From: Rhodothermales bacterium | Lineage (GTDB): Bacteria; Bacteroidota; Rhodothermia; Rhodothermales; Bin80 | Length of the DNA stretch: 64,000 nt | NCBI GenBank assembly: GCA_022821385.1 | Contig: JAJEDR010000077.1 | Location: forward strand, 1-64,000 | Direction of reading: 5' to 3' | Shown here: piece by piece, positions 1 through 10,900 of the stretch | Layout: every line of letters begins with the position of its first letter | How positions within the stretch are numbered: position 1 is the stretch's first letter | Position numbers and translations under genes: made by a program | Notes under the pieces: generated by a model | What the model saw: only the letters and a program-made list of their open reading frames with translations | Database searches by the model: none | What the model was told of the DNA's origin: nothing

Positions 1-821
1 AGTGGGGCAGGGGCTTCAAAGCCTATTCGTCCTTTAAGCCCCAGTATGGTATCTCCCACGTGAATATCTCGTCCGATTCCGTGACTTGCACCAATAGCGG
101 CAAGCTCAGTGATCAATTGAACAGGATCCATAGCATGTCCATCAAGCGCTGTGGGTAATCCCTCATCAAATTCAATATGTACTGTAATTCCTCGATTTGG
201 AGCTTTACTTGGAGACACAGTATTCGGATATGCGTCATCCGGTAGAGGTTCAATCGTATCTAGGGTTTCTTGGCCGCCGATGGTTGTTCCCCAAAGCCCG
301 TCATTGATTGAGTACTGTGTGGTTATATCTGGCACGGAAAAGCCGCGTTCGCGCAGAAATGCTGTGGTGTACTGTCGGGTAAGGCCTTCATCACGAATTG
401 GTGTGATGAGATCCATATCGTCTGCCAGTAACTGAATCACGGAATCAAACCTGAATTGGTCATTTCCAGCCCCAGTTGAGCCATGCGCAATTGCACGCGC
501 ACCGACCTGACGGGCAACCCTCACAACCTCCAGGGCCTGCACTACACGTTCTGCACCAACGCAGAGCGGATAGACGCCCCCGCGCAAGACATTGCCCATG
601 ATCAGGAATTTCAGATGATCCTCATATAGGGCCGTGCGGGCATCAATGTGAAAATGCTCTTTTGCTCCCAATTCGCTCGAACGGGCCTGGAGGGTTTCTT
701 TTTCTACAGAGGCGCCGGTATCAACAGTTACTGTGAATACCTCTTCAGTATATTTTTCACGCAGGTACGGCACACAAAAAGATGTGTCTAGCCCGCCACT
801 GAATGCCAGCACGATAGCCAT
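1..821 (-). CDS. argG: Argininosuccinate synthase, N-terminal part (runs off left edge)
   Basis: This cytosolic enzyme joins citrulline and aspartate with ATP to give argininosuccinate, the penultimate step of arginine synthesis. The frame is open from the ATG at 821 to base 1, so it has no stop and is missing from the ORF track. The start MAIVLAFSGGLDTS carries the PP-loop ATP-binding motif SGGLDTS. Further on, the motif HGSTGAGNDQ is typical of the family. About 273 residues are present of a usual 400 or so; the C-terminus lies outside the window. No other gene of the pathway is visible next to it. Confidence 0.93.
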   Translation of the reverse strand, partial: MAIVLAFSGGLDTSFCVPYLREKYTEEVFTVTVDTGASVEKETLQARSSELGAKEHFHIDARTALYEDHLKFLIMGNVLRGGVYPLCVGAERVVQALEVVRVARQVGARAIAHGSTGAGNDQFRFDSVIQLLADDMDLITPIRDEGLTRQYTTAFLRERGFSVPDITTQYSINDGLWGTTIGGQETLDTIEPLPDDAYPNTVSPSKAPNRGITVHIEFDEGLPTALDGHAMDPVQLITELAAIGASHGIGRDIHVGDTILGLKGRIGFEAPAP

Positions 822-1416
822 CTTTCCAAATTATGGAACAATCGCCTTTCAACGCATGCAGTCAATCTTGGATCACGGAAATGATCTAACGTACTAGGGA
901 AAGATGGTTTATTGCTTGCTACGAATTGAGGAAAGGAGCAGAAGAGCCAATTCTTATGACTGAAATATTAATTTCAAGATTGATGGCTTTTTTGAATGGG
1001 TCCTGACAGTTTTACATGCTATAGGATGGTTGTATTTGCCATTGGTGTCCGGGATTGGCATAGCTGCACGGAGAGGAGTGCTCACGTTGGCGACTCTGGG
1101 GGCTCGGAAATTAAACCAAAGTTTCACACATGATGCGTTATGGTCTTGGTCATAATGCTCTAGGTAATAGCAGGGTCAATCCAGGAGCTTCTGGTATGCT
1201 TGTGCTGACCATACAGGTCGATTTTTCGTTTCAAGATGTCGGGTTTGATTTGTATTCTCGTTGTGGTGGTGTCTGTAATTGAAACATTCTGAATTATCTA
1301 TGTGTTAATATCCGCCGCCGGAATCCATTTGTGGGTTCGCTATACTTTAGACCTTCAAGCGGCATTTCCGCACATGATTTAGTTCGAAATCCTTCCATCA
1401 ACAAACCGCAACAATC
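822..1416. other. Intergenic region between argG and susC
   Basis: About 595 bases between divergent argG and susC. It must hold both promoters, but I see no convincing Bacteroidota-type -33/-7 pair. A TATACTTTAG stretch near 1341 could be a -10-like element for susC, without a well-placed upstream box. No RNA gene or coding remnant was recognised. Confidence 0.4.
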
Positions 1417-4400
1417 ATGCTTCAATCCTTACTAGGGGGCCGCGTTTATGGCCTGTGTATTCTTCTGGTATTGTTTTTTGTTACAAGCCAGTCTGTACAC
1501 GCTCAGGATCACACCGTCAGCGGCACAGTCGTGTCTGCACTTGACAGTCAGCCTCTGCCGGGGGCTTCGGTTGTAGAAACTGGTACGCTTAACGGCACCG
1601 CAACAGACGTAGACGGACGTTTTTCTCTCGAAGTGGGCGACCCCAATGCGTCACTCACGGTCACGTTTGTCGGCTTTGTCAGCCAAACCATTGAGATAGA
1701 GGGCAGGGATGAAATCACCGTTGCCCTGGAGGAAGACACCGGTTTGCTGGAAGAGTTAGTTGTCACCGCTGGAGGTATTGAGCGCAGGGAGCGTGCAGTG
1801 GGGTATGCCGTGAGCGAAGTTGGCGGTGAGGATCTGCGCGAAATCAGAGAAAATAATGTGGCCAATGCGCTAGCCGGCAAGGTCGCCGGTGTCATCGTAA
1901 CCAAGCCTGCCACAGGACCTGCTGGTTCTAGCCGTGTGATCATACGTGGAGCATCTTCTCTGGGAGAAGACAGCCAGCCACTCTATGTCGTAGACGGTGT
2001 ACCTATTGATAACACTACATTAGGTAGTGCAGGTATGTGGGGAGGGACAGATGGTGGAGATGGTATCGGATCCATTAACCCCGACGATATTGAAAAAATG
2101 ACGGTTCTTAAAGGACCGGCCGCTGCCGCACTCTACGGAACGCGAGCAAAGAATGGTGTGATTTTAATCACGACAAAGAAAGCCACACCAGGTGCGGGGC
2201 TTGGTGTAGAGTTTTCTAGTAACACGACATTTGAGAATGTTCTCGTGAATACTGACTGGCAAACCCAGTATGGTCAGGGAACACGAGGGGCCAAGCCTTC
2301 ATCGGAAGATGAAGCGCTTTCGACTGTTGACCAGGCCTGGGGGACACCACTGGACGGGGCCCAAACGATTAGCTGGGACGGTACAAACCAATCCTACAGT
2401 CAGGCTTCTGATGCAGTTAATGCGTTCTACAACACGGGAATTACAAGCACGAACAGTTTAGCACTGACAACTGCTACGGCAACGAGTTCGCTGCGAATAG
2501 GACTCTCGCACCTGCAGAACGAGGGAATCAGCCCGAATTCGGGTCTGACTCGTACTTCGCTCTCACTGCGCGGCGGCTCGCAGTTCGGTTCCCGCCTGAG
2601 TGCGGACGCTAAGATTAACCTCGTTCGTGAGTTTGTAAACAACCGCCCGAGACTCAGTGATTCACCAGGCAATGCTAATTATTCTGTTTACCAGTTGGCT
2701 CCAAATGTAGATGTGGAATCCATGCGATGCCCTCCGGAAGATGAGGCCTGCACGGAGCCGGGAACCGACACGGATGGCACGGAATTGCATCGTGGCCTGT
2801 TTGGTAATATTTATCAACAGAATCCCTATTGGGCCGCTCATCAGTACACAAGCTCTGATGAAGATCGGCGTGCGATCGGTTTTGCATCATTGACCTTCAA
2901 GTTTGCTGAAGGAATTCATCTGATGGGGCGTTTCGGAGGGGATACCTACACCACCCGGAGAACTGGAATCACCCCTTGGGGAACCGCATACAGCCCGGTG
3001 GGAGGCCAAAATGAGCAGGAATTTCGTATTACTGAGGTCAATACCGACTTCCTGTTGACGGTGGATCGCGAGTTGACCAGTTCCATTGGCTTGCAGGCTA
3101 CCGCCGGTGGCAACATACTTTACCGGGAATATGAGACGCTCACGCTCAGCGGAGGAGGTGGATTCAACGTACCAGGGCTGGAAGTGGTAACCAATCAAAA
3201 TACACGGTCACATGGCTATGGGTTCAACGAAAAGCAAATCAACTCGCTCTATGGATCCGCTGAGGTAGCATACAATGACTACCTTTTCTTAACGCTGACC
3301 GCACGAAATGACTGGTCCTCAACACTGCCAGTGGATAATAACAGCTACTTCTATCCATCTATTAGTGGTAGCTTTGTATTCAGTGATGCATTAGAGGTGC
3401 CGGAATGGCTCAGCTTCGGAAAGATTCGTGCTTCTTGGGCCGAAGTAGGAGGGGACACGAATCCATATGCGCTTGCACTCACCTATGGACTCAGCGGTAG
3501 CCATCTTGGCCAGCCGCGTGGAGCGATTGCCCAGGGAACCATTCCATTGGCCGGTCTGAAACCCTCGAGTACAGTGGGAATTGAGGGAGGCTTTGATATA
3601 CGCTTCATTGACAATCGGTTTGGTTTAGACTTTACCTACTACACACAGAGCGCTACGGATCAGATCCTGTCCACGACAATTTCGAGTGCTTCCGGCTTTG
3701 GCAGTCAGGTAATTAATGCGGGCGAGATTTCGAATAAAGGCTTTGAAGTGCTTGTGACTACGACCCCGGTTCGTCAGGGAGACTGGCGCTGGGATCTCGA
3801 TGTTAATCTTGCAAGAAACACGAATGAGGTCGTGGAGCTTGTGGAGGGCCAGACGTCGCTAGTGCTCGGCGAGAGTCGTCATCGTGGCAATTATGTGACT
3901 GCTGATGTTGGTGAACCATATGGATCTATCAAGGGCCGCAAATACCTTCGGCAGAATGTGCCTGCCGGTGGTTCTGATTGTGATGCAACCGGCCCAATCG
4001 TACATGATGCTGATGGGCTTCCTATGAGGACCTCCGATCTGTGTGTGTTAGGCAATGGCACACCTAAGCTCAGTGGAGGTATTCGGAATGGAGTACGGTG
4101 GCGTAATCTTTCATTGAACATGCTCTTTGACATGCGATTTGGTGGCGAATTGTTTTCCGTCACCAACAGTGCAGGGTACGTCAATGGGCTTCACAAGAAT
4201 ACCCTGCAGGGGCGTGACGTGGGCTATATCGTTGGAGATGGCGTAAACGAAGATGGCCAAGCCAATACAGTCCAAGCCAATCCGCAGGATTACTTTGGAA
4301 GAATTGGTGGTGGAACTATAGGAGAGGAGTTTGTCTATGACGCGAGTTTTGTTAAGCTTCGTGAGTTGCAGATTAACTACAACCTGCCATCTCGCCTGTT

Positions 4401-4587
4401 CACACGCACCCCAATCAAATATGCCTCTGTTTCTCTGGTTGCTCGGAATCTCTGGTTACTCTACAGCAATGTGGACAACCTCGATCCAGAATCTCTCTAC
4501 AACAGTACTAATCGGGGCATTGGCCTTGAACACTCGGGGGTGCCGCAGACACGCAGTATCGGTATCAACCTCAATGTACGTCTGTAG
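1417..4587 (+). CDS. SusC/RagA-family TonB-linked outer membrane transporter
   Basis: A TonB-dependent outer membrane channel that takes up a bulky nutrient (glycan, peptide or similar) with its SusD partner. Visible order: signal peptide ending near HAQ (residues 1-29), a carboxypeptidase-regulatory-like beta domain (about 32-115), a plug domain containing the SusC hallmark LYVVDGVPIDN (about 120-225), then a long beta-barrel ending in alternating residues (SIGINLNVRL). At 1056 aa it has the normal family length. susD follows after 29 bases, so the pair is one operon. The substrate cannot be read from sequence; no glycoside hydrolase or sulfatase accompanies the pair, so a non-glycan substrate is possible. 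Confidence 0.93.
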   Translation: MLQSLLGGRVYGLCILLVLFFVTSQSVHAQDHTVSGTVVSALDSQPLPGASVVETGTLNGTATDVDGRFSLEVGDPNASLTVTFVGFVSQTIEIEGRDEITVALEEDTGLLEELVVTAGGIERRERAVGYAVSEVGGEDLREIRENNVANALAGKVAGVIVTKPATGPAGSSRVIIRGASSLGEDSQPLYVVDGVPIDNTTLGSAGMWGGTDGGDGIGSINPDDIEKMTVLKGPAAAALYGTRAKNGVILITTKKATPGAGLGVEFSSNTTFENVLVNTDWQTQYGQGTRGAKPSSEDEALSTVDQAWGTPLDGAQTISWDGTNQSYSQASDAVNAFYNTGITSTNSLALTTATATSSLRIGLSHLQNEGISPNSGLTRTSLSLRGGSQFGSRLSADAKINLVREFVNNRPRLSDSPGNANYSVYQLAPNVDVESMRCPPEDEACTEPGTDTDGTELHRGLFGNIYQQNPYWAAHQYTSSDEDRRAIGFASLTFKFAEGIHLMGRFGGDTYTTRRTGITPWGTAYSPVGGQNEQEFRITEVNTDFLLTVDRELTSSIGLQATAGGNILYREYETLTLSGGGGFNVPGLEVVTNQNTRSHGYGFNEKQINSLYGSAEVAYNDYLFLTLTARNDWSSTLPVDNNSYFYPSISGSFVFSDALEVPEWLSFGKIRASWAEVGGDTNPYALALTYGLSGSHLGQPRGAIAQGTIPLAGLKPSSTVGIEGGFDIRFIDNRFGLDFTYYTQSATDQILSTTISSASGFGSQVINAGEISNKGFEVLVTTTPVRQGDWRWDLDVNLARNTNEVVELVEGQTSLVLGESRHRGNYVTADVGEPYGSIKGRKYLRQNVPAGGSDCDATGPIVHDADGLPMRTSDLCVLGNGTPKLSGGIRNGVRWRNLSLNMLFDMRFGGELFSVTNSAGYVNGLHKNTLQGRDVGYIVGDGVNEDGQANTVQANPQDYFGRIGGGTIGEEFVYDASFVKLRELQINYNLPSRLFTRTPIKYASVSLVARNLWLLYSNVDNLDPESLYNSTNRGIGLEHSGVPQTRSIGINLNVRL

Positions 4588-4616
4588 CCTTAATCATACC
4601 CGACAAACAAACGACG

Positions 4617-6143
4617 ATGACTAAAATGAAACGACTTCCAGTACTGGCTGCGTTGGTTTTATCTCTTATGATTGCCTCTTGTGATTCTGGCTTTGAAGAG
4701 ATGAACGTGAATCCAACCCAAGCCAACCAGATTGACCCCAATTTCAAGTTGACCAATATTCAACTTCGAATAAGCGGCGAGCGCTACGAGAACTGGCGAA
4801 CTAACCTGATTTACAGTTCCGTTATGATTCAGCACTTTGCTACGCTGCCCACCTATTGGGCGGGGGATAAGTATACCTATATCGGGTCGTATTCCGCAGC
4901 AATGTGGGATCGATATTATCCCAACATTGCTAGAAACGTTGAAGACCTGTTACAGCAAACTTCGGAGGATCCAGCGGATGCTAATCTCCATCACATTACG
5001 CAGGTCGTGCGTGTAATCATGTACCATCGACTTACTGATCTCTATGGGGATATACCATATTCGGAAGCAGGCAAGGGCTTCCTGGAGGGTATTACGCAGC
5101 CGAAATACGACGCTCAATCGAGCATTTACGCCGATATGTTGGCTAAACTAGAGGCAGCAGCCACGGGACTGAATGGCTCCAACCGGTCTTTTGGTTCCGG
5201 TGACCTGATGTATCAAGGAGATGTTGACCAATGGCGCAAGCTGGCTAATTCACTTATGCTGCGGTTGGGGATGCGACTAGTTAAAGTCGACCCTGGTGCG
5301 GCACAAAGCTGGGTGCAGAAGGCAATTGCCGGCGGGACAATGGAGAGCAACGACGACATAGCTTACATTCCTCATAATGATCCTTCGGGCTGGCAGAATG
5401 GTAACGGTTCTGTATTCCTCGCTGACGGATCCCCGAGGTTGAGCGAATTCTTCGTCAATTGGATGGTTGGTCGCAGTGACCCGCGCCTGTACGTTTACGG
5501 ACAGAGTCCCGTTGCTGGCTCAGATCCAATCGGAATGCCGAACGGACGCATCACCGGCGGCTCAGATCCCGCTAATGGCATCGAGAATCATGCCAGTTGG
5601 GTAAGCTGCGACTCGGGGGCCGAGCCGTGTGGAATGGATGTGTATATGGTACCCAACGATGTGCTAAAGGGGCAGGACGACCCGATGTTTTTCATGACAT
5701 ATGCTGAGGTCGAACTTCTTAAAGCTGAAGCAGCGCAGCGTGGCTGGTACAGCGGAGATGCCGCAATGCATTATGCAAATGGTGTTCGCGCCGCAATGGA
5801 GTACCTGTCAATGTATGGCGCTGCCGGTGATATACCAGGTGATGCGATTGATGCATATTTGGCAGCCAATCCGTATGATCCTGCAAACGGATTGAGAATG
5901 ATTAACGAGCAGTTGTGGGCGGCTGTTTTGCTGAACGAGTACGAAGCCTTTGCGAACTGGCGTCGTACGGGTTATCCCGAACTCGTTCCGGTAAACTATC
6001 CTGGCAATGTGACCGGGGGCACGATCCCGCGTCGATTAAGGTATCGGGAGAATGAAGCTGTAGCTAATCCCGACAACTACAACGCGGCAATTGCTGCGCA
6101 AGGGCCTGATGAATTCACAACACGAATGTGGTGGGATCGATAG
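4617..6143 (+). CDS. SusD/RagB-family nutrient-binding lipoprotein
   Basis: The surface lipoprotein lid of the SusC transporter. A signal peptide ends in a lipobox (MIASC, acylated Cys), followed by the family-typical FEEMNVNPTQAN segment. The rest is helix-rich with TPR-like character, and a late segment (NEQLWAAVLLNEYEAFANWRRTGYP) matches the C-terminal signature of SusD-like proteins of the second type. Length is 508 aa. Translation may begin at the ATG at 4617 or the third codon at 4626 (MKRLPV); the choice does not affect the signal peptide. A rho-independent terminator lies 63 bases downstream. Confidence 0.92.
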   Translation: MTKMKRLPVLAALVLSLMIASCDSGFEEMNVNPTQANQIDPNFKLTNIQLRISGERYENWRTNLIYSSVMIQHFATLPTYWAGDKYTYIGSYSAAMWDRYYPNIARNVEDLLQQTSEDPADANLHHITQVVRVIMYHRLTDLYGDIPYSEAGKGFLEGITQPKYDAQSSIYADMLAKLEAAATGLNGSNRSFGSGDLMYQGDVDQWRKLANSLMLRLGMRLVKVDPGAAQSWVQKAIAGGTMESNDDIAYIPHNDPSGWQNGNGSVFLADGSPRLSEFFVNWMVGRSDPRLYVYGQSPVAGSDPIGMPNGRITGGSDPANGIENHASWVSCDSGAEPCGMDVYMVPNDVLKGQDDPMFFMTYAEVELLKAEAAQRGWYSGDAAMHYANGVRAAMEYLSMYGAAGDIPGDAIDAYLAANPYDPANGLRMINEQLWAAVLLNEYEAFANWRRTGYPELVPVNYPGNVTGGTIPRRLRYRENEAVANPDNYNAAIAAQGPDEFTTRMWWDR

Positions 6144-6206
6144 ATCAACAGGATAGCCTGCAACTTAATAGTCGCAGGGTTGCATGAAAAGTTTGAATAT
6201 ATGCAA

Positions 6207-6237
6207 GGGGCTCCGTGCAAGCGGGGCCCCTTCTTTT
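6207..6237 (+). terminator. Rho-independent terminator of the susC-susD operon
   Basis: A hairpin with 9-bp arms (GGGGCTCCG / CGGGGCCCC, one G-U pair) around the loop TGCAAG is followed by TTCTTTT. It follows susD and abuts the stop of the convergent GWxTD gene. Confidence 0.8.
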
Positions 6238-7939
6238 ATCGTTCAAATTCCAACTCCAATGATCTAGAAACCGACGTGCCTGCAACTTTGTCATTGATTG
6301 TTAGCGTGAGTGTGAATGGCCCTGGAATGGCCCAGCGTTCGATATCCACAACCACGAATTCGCGTATAGTTGAGTTCTGACCCTCAGACTCGAAGGAAGC
6401 TGTAATTGGTTGCTTGCCCTCACCACTCAATGAATACGCTACCGAGTAGTTGGTGCGATCTTGCTCGTCAAAACGCAGAAAATATGCTTCAAAGTAGAGG
6501 GCAAACGGCGTTGTTGCATCAATGGTCTTACGCATGTAGGGAATGGCGCCATCAAAGTTTTTTTGGGATTCCAAAATAAGTGGTTTCAGATCACTGATCT
6601 CCAAAGAAGTGCCATCTCCCTGAAGAGCTTCCAATGTATCAATCGTGGCAACCCCTATTGCCCAGGCTGCTGCTGGTTGTGGAGGAATGGAATCTGGAAC
6701 AGTCCAATGCAATGACCATTGCATTGCCACGGGTAACGCAGAACTGAAACTGGGGATTATCCAGGATTGAACGGGGGTTTCTGGAGCAGCGCCCCATGGC
6801 AAATGGTATCGTCGAATACGAACCTCCTGGGGCTCAAATTCTTCGTCTCTAGTCGCTAGGGCCACACTCAATATGAAGTCAGAGGAGGTGGCTTGTCTCA
6901 ATTGTCCAGAACGACGCACCATACTTCGGCTGGGTCGAACTGTGCTCAAATCAATATTCCAGTAAGCCTCCAGTCGCGTAGAGCCATCCTGTTCCAAAAA
7001 TCGGATAAACCGTGTCTGCGGTTCGAGCTCCACTGCATTGCCGTACACTTGGGTTACGCTGTTTGGGACGGTTCTTGCCCGACTTAGTTGATGTTGATCA
7101 TCTCGTAGCCTTGTATCCTGGATTGCCTTTTGCGAGAATTCGTAAGGTCGTAGAGGCTCCGAGGTGGGTAGTGTTGTGTAGTTCACGACGGCATCGTATA
7201 CGGCACCATAATGGGGGTGCTCCATGGCCAGCTGCCCAAATATATCCTCCATCCATGCGAGTAGGATGGCTACATGTCTTGGGCTTCGAAGGTTCGGGGA
7301 GATAAGCGCATCGGGCGTATCAATCCGGTACGGTCTGCGACGAGACTGCTGTACAAAGAGGTAATGGGCGTCATCATGGATATTGCGGTAAACCCATATT
7401 TCGTTTCGTGGCAGCCGAAATTCCAGCGGCAAGGTCAGAAGCCTGGAGTTTTGAAGGGATATGACAGCTGCTCTCCAGGGCCTCCCGAGTCGCACAAATA
7501 TACGCCCCCGGTCATCCACTCCAAGCGGGTCTCTTTGATGCGCATACTCACGCTGGGCATAATAAACCCTGTACAGATGCTCTTCGACCCTTTCATTGTA
7601 TAGGGTTGCCGGCAACGGATCCTGCTGATGCCACCAGGACACGATTGCGTTAGCATCATCGGGCGTACCTTCTTCTGAGATAAGTGCTTGCAGTGATCGA
7701 TTGATCGACGATTCATTGGGAACAATGAGTGCTATCCAATGCAGATGACGTACCAACGCTTCCTTGTCCCCAACCTCCGCATCAGCTGCTTTGCCAAGCC
7801 AGTCGAGGTATTCAGTAGCGGCTTCCGCATATAGCGGGACATTCTCTTCGGTAAAGACACGTGCAATATCCGCTTCCTGGGCCAATAATGGCCAAACTGC
7901 GAGTAATTGAAGTCCAAAAATGGAAAGAACCCGTATCAT
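6236..7939 (-). CDS. GWxTD domain-containing exported protein
   Basis: An exported protein with a GWxTD domain, a Bacteroidota/Acidobacteriota family of unknown biochemical role. A signal peptide (cleavage likely after LLA at residue 20) precedes a helical region. The core domain at about 98-200 shows SWWHQQDP, ERVEEHLYRVYYAQREYA and DDRGRIFVRLGRP, matching the usual pattern of this family, although the eponymous GWxTD is degenerate (LGVDD). The rest is beta-rich and ends with an extracellular-style domain. It is convergent to susD and divergent, with a 45-base gap, from the FG-GAP lipoprotein, so the two probably share a promoter region. Confidence 0.75.
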   Translation of the reverse strand: MIRVLSIFGLQLLAVWPLLAQEADIARVFTEENVPLYAEAATEYLDWLGKAADAEVGDKEALVRHLHWIALIVPNESSINRSLQALISEEGTPDDANAIVSWWHQQDPLPATLYNERVEEHLYRVYYAQREYAHQRDPLGVDDRGRIFVRLGRPWRAAVISLQNSRLLTLPLEFRLPRNEIWVYRNIHDDAHYLFVQQSRRRPYRIDTPDALISPNLRSPRHVAILLAWMEDIFGQLAMEHPHYGAVYDAVVNYTTLPTSEPLRPYEFSQKAIQDTRLRDDQHQLSRARTVPNSVTQVYGNAVELEPQTRFIRFLEQDGSTRLEAYWNIDLSTVRPSRSMVRRSGQLRQATSSDFILSVALATRDEEFEPQEVRIRRYHLPWGAAPETPVQSWIIPSFSSALPVAMQWSLHWTVPDSIPPQPAAAWAIGVATIDTLEALQGDGTSLEISDLKPLILESQKNFDGAIPYMRKTIDATTPFALYFEAYFLRFDEQDRTNYSVAYSLSGEGKQPITASFESEGQNSTIREFVVVDIERWAIPGPFTLTLTINDKVAGTSVSRSLELEFER

Positions 7940-7984
7940 CTTCGTTGGACTCGGTCACAGTGGAAGCTGGAAAGGAATATCTGC

Positions 7985-10900
7985 ATGCTAGTAACCTGTC
8001 GAATAGTCGTCATAAGCTTGATAAGCTTGGTCCTGCTAAGCAGCTGTACGCGTGAGCGGCCGTTATTCACGCTTATGGAGCAGACCGGCGTAACCTTTGA
8101 AAATAGAATTGTAGAGCAGGATGCGTTTAATGTACTGGAATATGAGTACTTCTATAACGGGGGAGGGGTTGCAGCAGGAGACATCAATAACGATGGCTTG
8201 GTGGATCTTTACTTCACGGCAAATATGGTGCCTGATCGACTTTATCTGAACCGCGGTGACTGGGCATTTGAGGATGTAACCGAACAAACAGGCATTATAC
8301 ATGAGCCCACCTGGACCACGGGTGTAACCATGGTTGATATCAATGGTGACGGCTGGCTGGACATTTATGTTTGTCGCAGTGGCAATGTTGCAACGGATCG
8401 TCGACGCAATGCGCTCTATGTGAATCAGGGCAACCTAACCTTCAAAAATGAAGCGGCAAGATATGGACTGGATGATCCCTCGTATTCAAATCATGCTGCG
8501 TTCTTTGATTATGACAGGGATGGAGACTTGGACATGTACCTGTTGAATCACTCTATACGGCGTTATTCTCATTTCGTTGTAGACTATATGCGAGCGCAGC
8601 GCGATTCGTTGGCAGGCGATAAACTTTTTCGCAACGACGACGGGGTATTCACAGATCTAAGCGAAACAGCTGGCATCATTGGTAATCCATTGGGCTACGG
8701 CCTGAGCGTAGTTGTTAGCGACATCAATGGTGATCTTTGGCCCGATCTCTACATATCAAACGATTACATCGAAGACGACTACTTATACATCAACCAGCAG
8801 GATGGTACGTTCGCTGAATCAATCCGATCATATCTGACGCACACGTCATACGCGTCTATGGGTGCTGACATAGCTGATATTAACAATGATCTGCAGGTGG
8901 ATATTCTAACGCTAGATATGTTGGCGGAAGACAATTTTCGCCAGAAAGTACTCAAGGGTCCCGAAAACTACAAGTTTTACGCCCAATTGCGTGCAGATGG
9001 GTTTCACGAGCAATATATGCGCAATATGCTCCATTTGCGTCATGGAATTGATTTTATAGAGATTGGACAACTTTCAGGTATATCGAATACGGATTGGAGT
9101 TGGGCGCCGCTTTTTGCTGATCTAGACAGAGATGGTCTAAAAGATCTGGTTGTAACTAACGGCTATCTGCGCGACTATACGGATCTTGATTTTCTGTCAA
9201 CTACATTACCCAACGCGTCAAAGGCAGCTGAAATGCGCGGAGAGGCTGTATCTGGATTGGCCCTCGTAGAGCAAATGTCCTCGACGCGCGTGGCAAACTA
9301 CGCCTTCAGAGGATGGGACGGTATTCATTTTGAAGATGTTACCCTTGACTGGGGGCTGGAGCTCCCAACACACTCCAACGGCATGACTTTGGCGGATCTG
9401 GATGGAGACCTTGATTTAGATCTTGTTGTGAACAACGTCAATCAACAGGCATTACTGTATCGCAATGAATCAGATGAGCAGGGAAAGGGGGGAGCACTGA
9501 GAGTGGTTCTGGATGGATTTCCAGGAATTAGCCATGGTGTGGGATCCAAGGTGATTCTCTATGGCGACGAAGGTGCGTCAATCATGCAGGAGGCGATTTT
9601 TGTACGTGGTTACCTTTCATCTCTTGAACCGAATCTACTTTTTGGAACAGGTCAATGGGGCGAAGTTGACATAGACGTATTCTGGCCTGATGGGCGTTTA
9701 CAGCAATTGAAGGATATTGCCACTAACCAGACCGTCAGGATTGAATACAGCGATAGATCCCCAGTAGAATCATTGTCGGAGGCCATTGAAGAAGGCCATC
9801 ATGTTTTTGTGCGGGATTACGCCTCGGGGCTGGACTATGAGCATAGAGAAGACATCTATTCTGACTGGGATATCCAGCCACTCTTGCCTCGAGACCTAGC
9901 ACAGGAGGGCCCAGCTTTAACGAGTGGAGATGTAAATGGGGATAACCTTTTTGACATCTTTCTGGGAGGTGCTCGAGGTCAGGCAGCGATGCTGTATCTA
10001 CAACAATTGGATGGTACATATGTAGGTGTTGAGCTTCCGGCCTTTGAGCAGCATGCAGAGTACGAGGATGTTGATGCTGTTTTCGCAGATTTTTCCGGCG
10101 ACGGTGCTCTTGATCTATATGTGGTGAGCGGAGGGGGCCCTGATCCCGCATACTGGCATGACCGACTTTATATAAATACCGGCTTTGGTAATCTGTTACA
10201 CGCTCCTGACCTGTTGCCCCCAATACGCACGGTGACAAGCACTGTCGCACCAAATGATATAGATGGCGATGGAGACATAGATTTATTTATTGGTGGACTT
10301 CATATTCCCGGGGAGTTCGGTAAAGCTCCACGTAGTTATCTATTAGAAAATACACCCCAAGGTTTTCGGGATCAGACAGCTTTCTGGGCACCAGAGCTAC
10401 AGAATCCAGGGATGCTTACAACTGCTGTTTGGGCAAATGTTCACGGTGACGAGAGAAAGGAACTCCTTATTGCTGGACACTGGATGACAATACGTGCCTT
10501 CTGCATGAGAGAATCTATCATTCTGGAAGAATGCACGTCGTCTTTACGATTGGCGGATCAGAATGGGCTATGGAATCAGATTGTGCCTGCTGATTTAGAC
10601 ATGGATGGAGATACAGACCTTATTGCCGGTAATAGGGGTTGGAATGCGCAAGTCCAGATTTCTCCCGAACATCCAGCTACGCTGTATGTGGGTGACCTGG
10701 ATCGTTCCGGCACCTGGGATATCATATACAGCGGTTTTATTAAGGGTCTGGAGGTGCCTATCGCTTCCCGAGATCAGATGGTTGCCCAACTGCCGGATGT
10801 ACGTCTGCGATTCCCAAAATATTCGGATTATGCAGCAGCGACGACTGATGAAATCATGTCTGGCTATGAGAAATCAACAGACCTACTCGAGGCAAGTAAT

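Noticed and set aside
1375-1400. tRNA-like GTTCGAAATCC stretch before susC
   Set aside because: No acceptor, D or anticodon stem can be formed around it.
9735-10253. 172-aa minus-strand ORF
   Set aside because: It is antisense to the calcium-loop repeats of the FG-GAP lipoprotein.
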